Positions 32,234-40,029 are shown, counted from the first letter of the stretch. The stretch: DNA of 64,000 bases from Methylophaga sp. (GCA_002706095.1 PAJP01000008.1:62001-126000); one strand, 5' to 3'. Notes: a model not told the origin generated them from the letters alone. Translations and numbers: made by a program.

Positions 32234-32462
32234 TTGCCGCTTCTAAAATCTGTTTCTTATTCATCTTATCAAAACCATAAAAATCTAAAAAAGCGTTGAT
32301 ATGTCGGGCTGTAGTTGCGGAATACCAACCGTTAATTGTCATTTTATTGTTTAAGTGATCGTAACTTGCAACCTCTGTGTTATAAGAGAATAGTTTTGAT
32401 TCTCCGCTTTCTGTTACTACTGTTGCTTTATTGTTTGTCCCTACTAGTGCAAATACTTTCAT
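32223..32462 (-). CDS. small hypothetical protein
   Basis: 79 residues. 'INGWYSATTARHINAFLDFY' then 'MNKKQILEAANGK'. Function unknown. Confidence 0.6.
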   Translation of the reverse strand: MKVFALVGTNNKATVVTESGESKLFSYNTEVASYDHLNNKMTINGWYSATTARHINAFLDFYGFDKMNKKQILEAANGK

Positions 32463-32519
32463 AATTTCGTTTTTAAACGTGTTTTATTTATTAAGTGGTA
32501 TCAATATACCAAAATTATA

Positions 32520-32732
32520 TTAAAGTGCCTTAGAAGTTTTTAAATTGACTTCTTTTAGCAAGTAATCGTGCCAATCTCCGTTACCATTCCAATTTTTCCT
32601 TACCTCTCGACGTTCCTCAAAAGAGATTTTATCCATTACATAGTCTGTAAAAACATCATAAGCCTTGTTAGGATTTTCTTTTGTGTATGGGTAGTCTTTT
32701 TTAATCTGTTCGTAAGTTGCATATACCTTCAT
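32520..32732 (-). CDS. small hypothetical protein
   Basis: 70 residues, basic/aromatic, one-base overlap with the upstream gene. 'WNGNGDWHDYLLKEVNLK' at the end. Function unknown. Confidence 0.6.
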   Translation of the reverse strand: MKVYATYEQIKKDYPYTKENPNKAYDVFTDYVMDKISFEERREVRKNWNGNGDWHDYLLKEVNLKTSKAL

Positions 32733-33301
32733 TATACCGCCTCTTTTACATTAATATAACTTGTTTCCTCATTATCATCAAACATATCATCTGATGAATA
32801 ACCCTCATTTTTAAGGTAAAACTCTAAAATTCCTGCAAAAGCTTTTTCAAACTTACTGTCATCTTCATCTAAGTACTCGTTAAACCACTTATTAGCGTCT
32901 GTACTAAAGAAACTAATAAATCCGCTATGACTACTATACTTATCTTCTAAAAACGTCTTAAAATCGCTTATATGAGTTTTACAGTATTCTATTAAAGTGT
33001 TAAAATCTTCATCTGAAACTTTGTAAGTGCAATAAATCGCATCATTTTCAAAGTTATATTCTCTAGGATTGTAAACCTCTTCAAAATCAATATCGATACT
33101 AAAGCCGTCTAATTTAAGATAGTTCCAAATAGAATTGATACAACTTTCAGCAACTCTAGTTTCATAATCTTTATAATCAAACTCAACGTTATCTGAATAT
33201 AAATCTTCATCTTCTAAATACTGCTCTTCGGCAATATAGCTTTCAAAGATAGTAGAATAAAATCCTGGAAAAATAGGTAAGTAACTTGCAATAATTTTCA
33301 T
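32732..33301 (-). CDS. acidic hypothetical protein
   Basis: 189 residues, strongly acidic throughout; 'CKTHISDFKTFLEDKYSSHS', 'GFISFFSTDANKWFNEYL'. Candidate DNA mimic by charge alone. Own promoter at 33328. Confidence 0.6.
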   Translation of the reverse strand: MKIIASYLPIFPGFYSTIFESYIAEEQYLEDEDLYSDNVEFDYKDYETRVAESCINSIWNYLKLDGFSIDIDFEEVYNPREYNFENDAIYCTYKVSDEDFNTLIEYCKTHISDFKTFLEDKYSSHSGFISFFSTDANKWFNEYLDEDDSKFEKAFAGILEFYLKNEGYSSDDMFDDNEETSYINVKEAV

Positions 33302-33327
33302 AATAGTGTTTGTTTTAATTTGCTACT

Positions 33328-33383
33328 CAAATATACGGCTTAAAAGATCACCGCAAAAACATTTAATGCTAAAATTCTGTTAA
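33328..33383 (-). promoter_or_regulatory. promoter with TTAACA at offset 42
   Basis: -7 box TATATTTG (33328-33335); TTTTTG about 18 bp upstream as a -33 candidate; TTAACA at 33378-33383 overlapping the upstream stop codon. Confidence 0.5.
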
Positions 33384-33556
33384 GATTCATTTGCTAGTTT
33401 AACACCAATAACTTTAACTTCATCGTTTGGCATATCGTTTAGCTGTCTCCAATACTTTGTTTGCTTAGGTCTAATATATTTACCCTCGTGTAGTACTGTC
33501 TCATTTCCGTAGTGATCTCTAAAATAGAAAATCCAATTTTGCTTAGTGTATCTCAT
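33380..33556 (-). CDS. small basic hypothetical protein (58 aa)
   Basis: MRYTKQNWIFYFRDHYGNET, then 'GKYIRPKQTKYWRQLNDMP' and a final strand. Ends with the TTAACA promoter box. Function unknown. Confidence 0.55.
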   Translation of the reverse strand: MRYTKQNWIFYFRDHYGNETVLHEGKYIRPKQTKYWRQLNDMPNDEVKVIGVKLANES

Positions 33557-33561
33557 AACTC

Positions 33562-33843
33562 TTATTTAACATTTACTGAAGTGTGCCAATTTCCGTTAAA
33601 ATCTTCCTCCTCTTCTACAAAGTTCATAACAAAGGATTCAACTTTTTTGTTTAAAGTTTTATATTCGTGCTCTACTTCTGACAATCTTTTTGAATAGTAG
33701 TCTAAAGCTTCTACAAAAGCCTCTTGCTCGGTTTTGGTTTTCATAGCTAGATTCATACCTCTCGATTCATCATATAACCAAAAACCGTCTTTACCTTTTG
33801 ATAGAGTAATATTGTCGTCTTTAAAAATTAATTCGTGTTTCAT
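33562..33843 (-). CDS. hypothetical protein
   Basis: 93 residues; 'ITLSKGKDGFWLYDESRGMN' then a helical coiled part. Own promoter at 33891. Function unknown. Confidence 0.6.
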   Translation of the reverse strand: MKHELIFKDDNITLSKGKDGFWLYDESRGMNLAMKTKTEQEAFVEALDYYSKRLSEVEHEYKTLNKKVESFVMNFVEEEEDFNGNWHTSVNVK

Positions 33844-33890
33844 AATATAAATATAGTGTTTGTGTTTTTTAATTACAATATAAAGATAAG

Positions 33891-33946
33891 CATAAAAACC
33901 TACCGTAAGGAATAATTAGTGTTAATGTTCTGTTAAATTAAAGTAC
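33891..33946 (-). promoter_or_regulatory. promoter with TTAACA at offsets 31 and 42
   Basis: -7 box TATCTTTA (33891-33898); TTAACA at 33930-33935 (with the upstream stop codon) and 33941-33946. Confidence 0.55.
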
Positions 33947-34178
33947 CGTCATCTAAAATTGCTTCAAGCCCTTTTGCGTACTTAATAGCTTCTTTTATAT
34001 CTGTAAAACTTTCAATATTACAATCATTAGTGCTGTTATCAAAAGCGTTCCATTTCTTGTTTTCAAACCAACACCCACCTTTAATTTCTTTATCTTCAGG
34101 GTGTTCGTAAAATTCGCAAGTGTGGTTATTCAAAATTTCTTGTAAATGTTGTTTTGCTTTTTCTCCGATAAGTATCAT
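33933..34178 (-). CDS. small hypothetical protein
   Basis: 81 residues; 'LNNHTCEFYEHPEDKEIKGG' and 'DIKEAIKYAKGLEAI'. Own promoter at 34205. Function unknown. Confidence 0.6.
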   Translation of the reverse strand: MILIGEKAKQHLQEILNNHTCEFYEHPEDKEIKGGCWFENKKWNAFDNSTNDCNIESFTDIKEAIKYAKGLEAILDDGTLI

Positions 34179-34204
34179 AACTCTATTCTTTTTAAATTAC
34201 ATAG

Positions 34205-34249
34205 TAAATATACAAAACATTTACCGCCGCATAAAATATAAATTGTTAA
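34205..34249 (-). promoter_or_regulatory. promoter with TTAACA at offset 31
   Basis: -7 box TATATTTA (34205-34212), TTAACA at 34244-34249. Confidence 0.5.
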
Positions 34250-34276
34250 AAATATCATAAAATAAAACCCCATACA

Positions 34277-34318
34277 ACAAAAAATCCCCTATCAAAACAC
34301 TACTAAAGATAGAGGATT
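34277..34318 (-). terminator. intrinsic terminator
   Basis: AATCCCCTATC (34283-34293) pairs with GATAGAGGATT (34308-34318), followed on the minus strand by TTTTTTG. It ends the 34.4-35.2 kb unit. Confidence 0.7.
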
Positions 34319-34437
34319 AAAAACACAATTATGAAACACCTTTATTTAGTGCCTACTGTAAGACTGTATATAGTTTCAATACAGCTATCTAAATTTCGTC
34401 ACAAGGTTAAAGGCTTTACCTCAACTATCAAAAGATA

Positions 34438-34671
34438 TTAAAATTCATCTCCTTTCTCTCCAAAGAATATTATAAAATCATTTGGGTTACTATTATTCCA
34501 TACTTTAAATACATCCCCGTAGTCTACATCTTTACCTATGTGCAGTACATTTTCCCACTCTTCGGGTCTTTCGGATGTTTTTTCAACTATAAAGTCAGTC
34601 ATAAGTATCTTTTTAAATACTGTTTTCTTTTTGTCTTTTCTTTGCTGTTCTATTGTGGTGTATTTTGTCAT
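34438..34671 (-). CDS. small hypothetical protein
   Basis: 77 residues; 'FKVWNNSNPNDFIIFFGEKG' at the C-terminus. A 6-bp gap separates it from the upstream gene. Function unknown. Confidence 0.6.
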   Translation of the reverse strand: MTKYTTIEQQRKDKKKTVFKKILMTDFIVEKTSERPEEWENVLHIGKDVDYGDVFKVWNNSNPNDFIIFFGEKGDEF

Positions 34672-34677
34672 TGTTTC

Positions 34678-35172
34678 TTATTGTTTTTTGTACTTCTTAA
34701 CGGCTTTTTTTAGCTCGTCGAATTTATCGTAGGTTATTAATTGGCAACCTACTTTAATCCCCTTCTCTGTTAGTTCCGCTTCATAACTGTCTGTTATTTG
34801 TACTTTTACTGTTTCTTTGTATACATCTATTGCGGCGATAAATTCGGGAAATGATAATACTTTAAATAAATATTTATCTACATCATTTTTATTACCCCCT
34901 ATAAATTCTTTACCGTTGTATATAATGTACGTGTTTCTTTCGTCTGTTGAATAGCCTTGTAATATTCTGTATTTTGTGCTTTCATATACTTTTAACCCTT
35001 TACCCTCAGCCATTTGTAGTATTACCTCAGCTTGTAGTTGTGTCGGTTTGTAAATTGCTATTTTTTTCCATTTGTGTTTTATTTTTTGTAAATGTATAAA
35101 TTGTTTTCTTTTGCGGCAAGTTTTTAACATAAAATTATAGGCTAGGTAAAACTTTATAACCTCCATCCACAT
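34678..35172 (-). CDS. hypothetical basic protein
   Basis: 164 residues from the first ATG; basic N-terminal 40 residues, then 'QLQAEVILQMAEGKGLKVYE'. The true start may be later (residue 15 or beyond). Function unknown. Confidence 0.55.
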   Translation of the reverse strand: MWMEVIKFYLAYNFMLKTCRKRKQFIHLQKIKHKWKKIAIYKPTQLQAEVILQMAEGKGLKVYESTKYRILQGYSTDERNTYIIYNGKEFIGGNKNDVDKYLFKVLSFPEFIAAIDVYKETVKVQITDSYEAELTEKGIKVGCQLITYDKFDELKKAVKKYKKQ

Positions 35173-35277
35173 AATTAATACCTTGTACTAATTACATACC
35201 CTCCCTAACCTATACTTTAAAAACTACTACTCAAACAATTCTACTATTATTGTGATTCCTGTTCCGCATTTACTCTG

Positions 35278-35328
35278 TAAATATACTATTATTTTTTCAT
35301 TGTTGATTTACTTTTAACTTTTGTTTAA
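35278..35328 (-). promoter_or_regulatory. promoter, spacing class 26/37
   Basis: -7 box TATATTTA (35278-35285); TTAAAA at 35312-35317 and TTAAAC at 35323-35328 containing the upstream stop codon. Faces the gene at 34678-35172, with about 100 bp of leader. Confidence 0.5.
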
Positions 35329-35468
35329 CTGTTTGTTTTAGCGGCATTTTTAATACCCTCTTTAACTGCTTCAAAAGCTTGCACCGTCCTATCATTATTG
35401 AAAATAGGTGTCATTCTATAAGATTGCATTAACTCATAAAATTCCTGGCTGTTTAGATATTCTTCCAT
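35325..35468 (-). CDS. small hypothetical protein (47 aa)
   Basis: MEEYLNSQEFYELMQSYRMT, then 'DRTVQAFEAVKEGIKNAAK'. A short helical protein 3 bp after the previous stop. Function unknown. Confidence 0.5.
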   Translation of the reverse strand: MEEYLNSQEFYELMQSYRMTPIFNNDRTVQAFEAVKEGIKNAAKTNS

Positions 35469-35471
35469 AGC

Positions 35472-35639
35472 TTAACAATTCTTTAGATCACTATACAACT
35501 GTTCTAAATTGTAGTTTGCAATTAATTCTTTTCTTGTGTCGGTCTTACTTTGTGCCGATTGTTTTAAAGCTTCCTGTTTGCTTATTTGTGCTTTTAGGTA
35601 GTCTTTGTACTGTTGTTTGTCTTGTTGATTGTACGTCAT
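35472..35639 (-). CDS. small Gln/Lys-rich helical protein (55 aa)
   Basis: MTYNQQDKQQYKDYLKAQIS then 'TRKELIANYNLEQLYSDLKN'. Function unknown. Confidence 0.5.
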   Translation of the reverse strand: MTYNQQDKQQYKDYLKAQISKQEALKQSAQSKTDTRKELIANYNLEQLYSDLKNC

Positions 35640-35770
35640 TTTATTTGCTGTTTTGATTGTTTTAAAAATAGATAATACTAAGTAGTAACGCCATCACTAT
35701 CGGGCTTCTATCGGGTATATTTAAACCTTTAGCCTTTAGTAGTTATCTATATTGTAAAGTTATGGTGCAT

Positions 35771-35968
35771 TTAGAAACAACCATACCAAGGTTCAATTTC
35801 TTCGCCATCAGCTACTATTTCTGCGTAAGTCCAATACTTACTTTCAAGGTCGTTTACACTTTCGATGAATTTTTCAGCTTCTTCTCTTGTATCGAAAAGT
35901 TTAGGTTTAATCCAGTCAGCACCTTCACGACCTTTACCTCTTGCTACTATTACTATAAATGATTTCAT
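35771..35968 (-). CDS. cassette gene, small hypothetical protein (65 aa)
   Basis: From ATG 35968: MKSFIVIVARGKGREGADWI, then 'DTREEAEKFIESVNDL' and 'YAEIVADGEEIEPW'. The beta-alpha-beta-like pattern resembles small phage 'SPOR-like' strands, but no family is claimed. Palindrome E9 sits at its 5' end, so it is a likely cassette. Confidence 0.55.
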   Translation of the reverse strand: MKSFIVIVARGKGREGADWIKPKLFDTREEAEKFIESVNDLESKYWTYAEIVADGEEIEPWYGCF

Positions 35969-35983
35969 AAAATAAAAACTCAC

Positions 35984-36112
35984 CATAACACTGTATAAAA
36001 TCAAGTGGGGTTATGTGCTAATTTTAACCACTTCGGCTGTTTAATTTAGTTTTTGCAAGTCGGAATGTGTTAGCCGTTCAATCCCCCACCTGCTTTTATA
36101 CTTTAACGTTAA
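35984..36112 (-). repeat. attC-like palindrome E9
   Basis: Arms GTATAAAATCAAGTGGGG (35993-36010) and CCCCACCTGCTTTTATAC (36084-36101); mismatches at positions 9 and 12. Left box ATAACACT, right box AACGTTA. An isolated copy away from the main array. Confidence 0.6.
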
Positions 36113-36145
36113 TTCTTTTTTGTTTTCTGCTGTGTTAAAGGTATG

Positions 36146-36334
36146 CTAATTCTTAGCAAAGATTAGTATCGATACTTGTACCTCTGCTTCATACTTTGTT
36201 AATCCTCCGTAATGATTAGAAGTGCCATTAATTCCTACCCCATAATTATTTTTTGCCTCCTTCCATACGTAAACATCATTTAAACCGTATAAATTTTTAA
36301 AGTACTGTTGTTTTCTTCTTCCGTCGATTGTCAT
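36146..36334 (-). CDS. small hypothetical protein
   Basis: 62 residues; basic N-terminus, AP2-like strand pattern 'YVWKEAKNNYGVGINGTSNH', 'GGLTKYEAEVQVSIL'. Function unknown. Confidence 0.55.
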   Translation of the reverse strand: MTIDGRRKQQYFKNLYGLNDVYVWKEAKNNYGVGINGTSNHYGGLTKYEAEVQVSILIFAKN

Positions 36335-36344
36335 AACTATTAAT

Positions 36345-36575
36345 TTAAGCGTTTTCTAATTTATTATTTTTAGGATTGAAGTATCTTACCGTCTGACCTA
36401 TAACTTTATTGTTACGGTGTGTATTTTTCATTGGTGCAGTTATCATATACCGCCCATCGCTTTGCTTATACACCTTAAAATCTTTCATTGTTTGTCCGAA
36501 AAACTTTAAAGATTTACGTGTGAAAAAATGCGGTGATGTCTCGCTTGATAGTCTTTTAATGTCGTAGATTGTCAT
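36345..36575 (-). CDS. small basic hypothetical protein
   Basis: 76 residues; 'SLKFFGQTMKDFKVYKQSDG', 'VIGQTVRYFNPKNN'. Function unknown. Confidence 0.55.
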   Translation of the reverse strand: MTIYDIKRLSSETSPHFFTRKSLKFFGQTMKDFKVYKQSDGRYMITAPMKNTHRNNKVIGQTVRYFNPKNNKLENA

Positions 36576-36588
36576 TTTAGTAGTGTTT

Positions 36589-36735
36589 TTAGTTAAATTT
36601 ATTTAGTTCTAAGGTACATTCTAAACATAGTAAATCCCCGTAAACTTCATTATTTACATCAATTTTACTGTTATCAAAATTACTCTTACAACAAGGGCAC
36701 TTTAGTATATTTTTGTTTAGGTCTTGTGCTTTCAT
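36589..36735 (-). CDS. zinc-ribbon mini protein, copy 1
   Basis: 48 residues from ATG 36735: MKAQDLNKNILKCPCCKSNF, with a second pair LLCLEC. Nearly identical to the 48-residue gene at 38201-38347, so the pair is a recent duplication. Own promoter at 36753. Probably a one-zinc protein. Confidence 0.6.
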   Translation of the reverse strand: MKAQDLNKNILKCPCCKSNFDNSKIDVNNEVYGDLLCLECTLELNKFN

Positions 36736-36752
36736 AGTGTTTTTATTTACTG

Positions 36753-36803
36753 TAAATATAAGGCTTTTTGAGACTATCACCAAGCCTTTTAACATTGTTT
36801 TAA
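36753..36803 (-). promoter_or_regulatory. promoter, spacing class 26/37
   Basis: -7 box TATATTTA (36753-36760); TTAAAA at 36787-36792 and 36798-36803, the latter with the upstream stop codon. Confidence 0.55.
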
Positions 36804-37309
36804 TAGTCTTGAAATGCTTCACTTGCCTCTTCGATGTTTAAAAACTGTCTTACTTTGACTGCGTTTTTTTGGCACGCTTGATAAATATCAAAGGCTTTGC
36901 GGCTGTCGCTATCATACCCAAAGTTATCGCAAAAATCCTCAAACATTTCCTGTCCTGCCTGTGCATCCATAACTAAAGAATATAACACATTATCAATATT
37001 TAACGGTTTAACTTGTGTCATAGCTTCTAACTTACTATTAACTACCTCTAGGCTTTCTTTATCCTGCTTAAACCGTCCGTTTAGGTAGTAGGTAGCCTCA
37101 TCTTTAAAACCTCGATAGTTTTCCATACCTCTTTGCCATTTAACTTTTGCAGGCTGTCTATGTCCTATGCCTGTACTATACTCAAAGTCCTGCCCGTTAA
37201 TAGTAACTATCCATTTATCGTGTTGCCATAGGTTATCATCTAACCTCAACCCTAAATGATTAGCTTTAAAATCAAATTCTTGCTTTAAAATTTCGCTTGT
37301 AGTTTTCAT
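36800..37309 (-). CDS. hypothetical conserved-type phage protein
   Basis: 169 residues. The N-terminal half has 'WQHDKWIVTINGQDFEYSTG', and the C-terminal half 'FEDFCDNFGYDSDSRKAFDI', 'YQACQKNAVKVRQFL', a pattern familiar from many prophage proteins of unknown role. Own promoter at 37336. Confidence 0.65.
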   Translation of the reverse strand: MKTTSEILKQEFDFKANHLGLRLDDNLWQHDKWIVTINGQDFEYSTGIGHRQPAKVKWQRGMENYRGFKDEATYYLNGRFKQDKESLEVVNSKLEAMTQVKPLNIDNVLYSLVMDAQAGQEMFEDFCDNFGYDSDSRKAFDIYQACQKNAVKVRQFLNIEEASEAFQDY

Positions 37310-37335
37310 AACTTGTAGTGTTTTAAATTATATTG

Positions 37336-37381
37336 TAAATATACAATTTTGTTTTGGTTTATTTTGTTAACTAACTCTTAA
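37336..37381 (-). promoter_or_regulatory. promoter with TTAACA and TTAAGA boxes
   Basis: -7 box TATATTTA (37336-37343); TTAACA at 37365-37370 with the upstream stop codon, TTAAGA at 37376-37381. Confidence 0.6.
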
Positions 37382-37627
37382 AGTTTTAAAATATGTTTTG
37401 TAGTATCTTTTACCCTCTGATAACTTTAAGTTGTTTAGGTGCAAACTATAACATCCTATTTTTACAAAAAAATCACAGTAACCATTTTCCCATCTGTTCA
37501 CTTGACAACATCTTTTTATAGGATGTGTATATCTACCCTCCTTAGCTGTTTTGCTTAGTCTTACTTTAAAGAATAGTAAGTTAATCATTAAGCTTTTACC
37601 GTTTGTGTGTTTTCTGTACTGTATCAT
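37367..37627 (-). CDS. small basic hypothetical protein
   Basis: 86 residues, basic, 'RCCQVNRWENGYCDFFVKIG', 'YSLHLNNLKLSEGKRYYKTY'. Own promoter at 37651. Function unknown. Confidence 0.6.
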   Translation of the reverse strand: MIQYRKHTNGKSLMINLLFFKVRLSKTAKEGRYTHPIKRCCQVNRWENGYCDFFVKIGCYSLHLNNLKLSEGKRYYKTYFKTLRVS

Positions 37628-37650
37628 CTTAGTAGTGTTTTTTATTTGAG

Positions 37651-37696
37651 TAAAGATAAGATATTTTATCCTTACTAATTGTTAATGAAATGTTAA
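37651..37696 (-). promoter_or_regulatory. promoter with two TTAACA boxes 11 bp apart
   Basis: -7 box TATCTTTA (37651-37658); TTAACA at 37680-37685 and 37691-37696, the distal one with the upstream stop codon. The cleanest example of this promoter type. Confidence 0.65.
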
Positions 37697-37866
37697 ATTA
37701 TTCTTTTTAGTTCTTCACAGTTGTTGAGGTAGTTTATACCTAGCAATTTAACAACTGTTTGTTTATTTTGCTTTCTTACGCTGCAAATATAGTTTTCGTC
37801 CGTCTTACCTGTTATTTTTATCCTTGCATTACCTAGAGAATAGAAACCGCCTGTTAAGTCCTTCAT
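37693..37866 (-). CDS. small hypothetical protein (57 aa)
   Basis: MKDLTGGFYSLGNARIKITG then a basic strand and 'KLLGINYLNNCEELKRII'. Its start overlaps the upstream stop (TAATG). Function unknown. Confidence 0.55.
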   Translation of the reverse strand: MKDLTGGFYSLGNARIKITGKTDENYICSVRKQNKQTVVKLLGINYLNNCEELKRII

Positions 37867-38078
37867 TACAATTTAATTTTAAAAGGTTTATCTTTTGGGA
37901 TGTTTTTCCCTCTCACTATTATAATAGTATGAAAACCTTTACGTGTTTTGACGTATCTTAAGCCTTCCTTTTTTAATTCTTTAGTGAGTGTTGCAGGACT
38001 GCCAATATAAGTATTGACTATTACATTGGCTTTTGCTTGTGCCTCTTGTTGTGGTGTGATAAATTTTAAATTTTGCAT
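37866..38078 (-). CDS. small basic hypothetical protein
   Basis: 70 residues; 'ATLTKELKKEGLRYVKTRKG', 'FHTIIIVRGKNIPKDKPF'. Function unknown. Confidence 0.6.
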   Translation of the reverse strand: MQNLKFITPQQEAQAKANVIVNTYIGSPATLTKELKKEGLRYVKTRKGFHTIIIVRGKNIPKDKPFKIKL

Positions 38079-38090
38079 TGTTGTAGTGTT

Positions 38091-38192
38091 TTAATGTTTG
38101 TATGATATTATTTCGCTGCCTTCTATTTTTACGTGTGTTGCTCCTTGTGATTCTTGAAGCTGTAAAAGTCTAATTAGTTTGTCAATTTCCAT
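38091..38192 (-). CDS. 33-residue helical peptide
   Basis: MEIDKLIRLLQLQESQGATH then VKIEGSEIISYKH. Function unknown. Confidence 0.45.
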   Translation of the reverse strand: MEIDKLIRLLQLQESQGATHVKIEGSEIISYKH

Positions 38193-38200
38193 AATATTTT

Positions 38201-38347
38201 CTAGTTATAGCTATTTAATTCTAAAGTACATTCTAAACATAGTAGGTCGCCATAAATTTCGTTATTTATATCAACTTTACTATTATCAAAATCACTCTTA
38301 CAACAAGGGCAATTTTTTATATCTTTGTTTAGGTTTTGTGCCTTCAT
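38201..38347 (-). CDS. zinc-ribbon mini protein, copy 2
   Basis: 48 residues, MKAQNLNKDIKNCPCCKSDF and LLCLEC, closely matching 36589-36735 over the whole length. Own promoter at 38365. Confidence 0.6.
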   Translation of the reverse strand: MKAQNLNKDIKNCPCCKSDFDNSKVDINNEIYGDLLCLECTLELNSYN

Positions 38348-38364
38348 AATGTTTTTATTTTGGA

Positions 38365-38410
38365 CTAAGATACAAATAAATACCTTAGCCCGTTGTTAAG
38401 TTTCTATTAA
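38365..38410 (-). promoter_or_regulatory. promoter with TTAACA and TTAATA boxes
   Basis: -7 box TATCTTAG (38365-38372); TTAACA at 38394-38399 and TTAATA at 38405-38410 containing the upstream stop. Confidence 0.55.
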
Positions 38411-38625
38411 TACCCTTGTGCTTTTTTTATCAAAGCTTTAGCCGGAGCTTTTTTAACCTTTGCTTTGGCAGTTATTTCAATGTCCTGATAAGCATAAGGC
38501 AAACTGTCTTTTATATGCTGCTCAATGTTTTCTAGTCGGTTGGTGTCTGATAGATCAAACCCATCTTCTACCCAATTTCTTGATACTTCAACGTCAATTT
38601 CAATAGTCCATTTAAATGATTCCAT
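38407..38625 (-). CDS. small hypothetical protein
   Basis: 72 residues; 'WTIEIDVEVSRNWVEDGFDL' and a basic KAPAKALIKKAQGY tail. Function unknown. Confidence 0.55.
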   Translation of the reverse strand: MESFKWTIEIDVEVSRNWVEDGFDLSDTNRLENIEQHIKDSLPYAYQDIEITAKAKVKKAPAKALIKKAQGY

Positions 38626-38636
38626 AGTGTTTTATT

Positions 38637-38750
38637 TTAGTTTGTTATTGTTAAATTATTTACCGCCCAAAGGATGATTAAACCCCATCCAATAAGCCAA
38701 ATTAAACCTAGTAAAATTTGATAACTGTATAATTTAAGTACGTTTTTCAT
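38637..38750 (-). CDS. 37-residue single-span membrane peptide
   Basis: MKNVLKLYSYQILLGLIWLI continuing as one long hydrophobic helix. Inner-membrane location expected. Function unknown. Confidence 0.5.
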   Translation of the reverse strand: MKNVLKLYSYQILLGLIWLIGWGLIILWAVNNLTITN

Positions 38751-38803
38751 AGGTGTAAATTTAAAACAGTTTAACCTAAACCACTGTTAAAGGTGTGTTA
38801 AAA

Positions 38804-39085
38804 CTAAAGACTATTATAAATAAAAGGTAGTTTTTCAGTCCCTCCACCATCTTTGAGCCTTACAAGATTATATTTAAAGTTATCTATTGGCTCCAAAGTC
38901 TTTAAAGCGTTATTTCTTATAGAATAGAATATTTCAAACCAATTACACCCCATAGCCACTGAATTAGCTGCATTTGTAGCAACATAAAACCAATAACTTT
39001 CACCTGTAGCTTCATAAACTACACGTCCTATTGTTTTTAAATTGTCAAAAGTAGGTTTTAATGCTCTTAATTTAGATACTTTCAT
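38804..39085 (-). CDS. hypothetical protein
   Basis: 93 residues; 'VVYEATGESYWFYVATNAAN', 'FEIFYSIRNNALKTLEPID'. Own promoter at 39114. Function unknown. Confidence 0.6.
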   Translation of the reverse strand: MKVSKLRALKPTFDNLKTIGRVVYEATGESYWFYVATNAANSVAMGCNWFEIFYSIRNNALKTLEPIDNFKYNLVRLKDGGGTEKLPFIYNSL

Positions 39086-39113
39086 CTTAGTAGTGTTTTA
39101 AATTAATATTAAG

Positions 39114-39164
39114 TAAAGATAAGGTTTTACCGTCTAACCTTAAAGGACTTTAACAAAGTTTTAA
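39114..39164 (-). promoter_or_regulatory. promoter, spacing class 26/37
   Basis: -7 box TATCTTTA (39114-39121); TTAAAG at 39148-39153 and TTAAAA at 39159-39164 with the upstream stop. Confidence 0.55.
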
Positions 39165-39433
39165 CTAAAATTCATCGTTCCTGTACCATAGCGTACACCT
39201 TCTACTTTTTCTAATCTATCTAGCATACTTTGAGGTAAAAACATATTTGTATATTTTAACTCTTCAAAAAAGTATTTAAATTCACTGTAAACTTTTTTAA
39301 TAGTCTTTTTCTTATAGTTAAAATCCATAGAAAAGTAAATTTTATTTGTCTCCACGTGTACCAATAAAGACAATACTCCTATTTTAGTATTTATATGATC
39401 TACTCTTAATTCACTCATTTTTGGGATACTCAT
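39161..39433 (-). CDS. hypothetical protein
   Basis: 90 residues; N-terminal 'VGVLSLLVHVET'-like strands, helical middle, 'LPQSMLDRLEKVEGVRYGTG'. Own promoter at 39461. Function unknown. Confidence 0.6.
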   Translation of the reverse strand: MSIPKMSELRVDHINTKIGVLSLLVHVETNKIYFSMDFNYKKKTIKKVYSEFKYFFEELKYTNMFLPQSMLDRLEKVEGVRYGTGTMNFS

Positions 39434-39460
39434 AACATTATATTTAAATTAATAACAAAG

Positions 39461-39510
39461 TAAAAATAGCTAGTTTATACGATACTAGCAAACGTTTAAC
39501 AAAATTTTAG
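39461..39510 (-). promoter_or_regulatory. promoter, spacing class 25/36
   Basis: -7 box TATTTTTA (39461-39468); TTAAAC at 39494-39499 and CTAAAA at 39505-39510 containing the upstream stop. Confidence 0.5.
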
Positions 39511-40001
39511 GCTTTTATGCGTGCCGTCTGTTTTGTTTTATATTCTTGGCTACCGTATGTAGCCTTAATTTGATCTAAGGTTTTGCCCTTTGAATACTTT
39601 TGTTTGTAGTCTTTAGGGCTAAAATACCAACTAATTTTCTTACGTGCAAACCTTGCGTTATTATAGCCATCTAAATTTATTGCTTTAATAGCATCTTTTT
39701 GCTCATACATTGCTCCACGTTTAATATCCTCAAGCCAAATAAACGAACCGACAAACGAAATATTAATATCACTTAAACCGTCAAACTTTCTGACTAAATC
39801 ATAAAACTTTGAAGCGTTGAAGTCTTTGTCAGTCTCGTAGCCTGTATTAAATTTTAACTTATTTGATACGGTTTTAAATTCCGCTTGCATCTTAATAAAC
39901 TCTTGAGCATTCCCACCTTTGTCAGGGTGTAATGTGTGACAAAGTTTGCGAAATAAAGTTTTAGCGTCGTTTAAATCTTTGCAATTAGAGAAATAGTACA
40001 T
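39507..40001 (-). CDS. J-domain (DnaJ-like) protein
   Basis: 164 residues. The N-terminal 50 residues are a J-domain: 'DAKTLFRKLCHTLHPDKGGN' holds the HPD motif, then 'AQEFIKMQAEFKTVSNKL'. The C-terminal part is basic, without the zinc or substrate domains of DnaJ. It likely recruits host DnaK to a phage task. Own promoter at 40030, upstream of the gene. Confidence 0.75.
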   Translation of the reverse strand: MYYFSNCKDLNDAKTLFRKLCHTLHPDKGGNAQEFIKMQAEFKTVSNKLKFNTGYETDKDFNASKFYDLVRKFDGLSDINISFVGSFIWLEDIKRGAMYEQKDAIKAINLDGYNNARFARKKISWYFSPKDYKQKYSKGKTLDQIKATYGSQEYKTKQTARIKA

Positions 40002-40029
40002 TTTTGTAGTGTTTTATAATTTATATAAG

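Noticed and set aside
34331..34441. 36-codon plus-strand frame MKHLYLVPTVRLY...
   Set aside because: Lies between a minus-strand terminator and gene, no promoter; likely chance.
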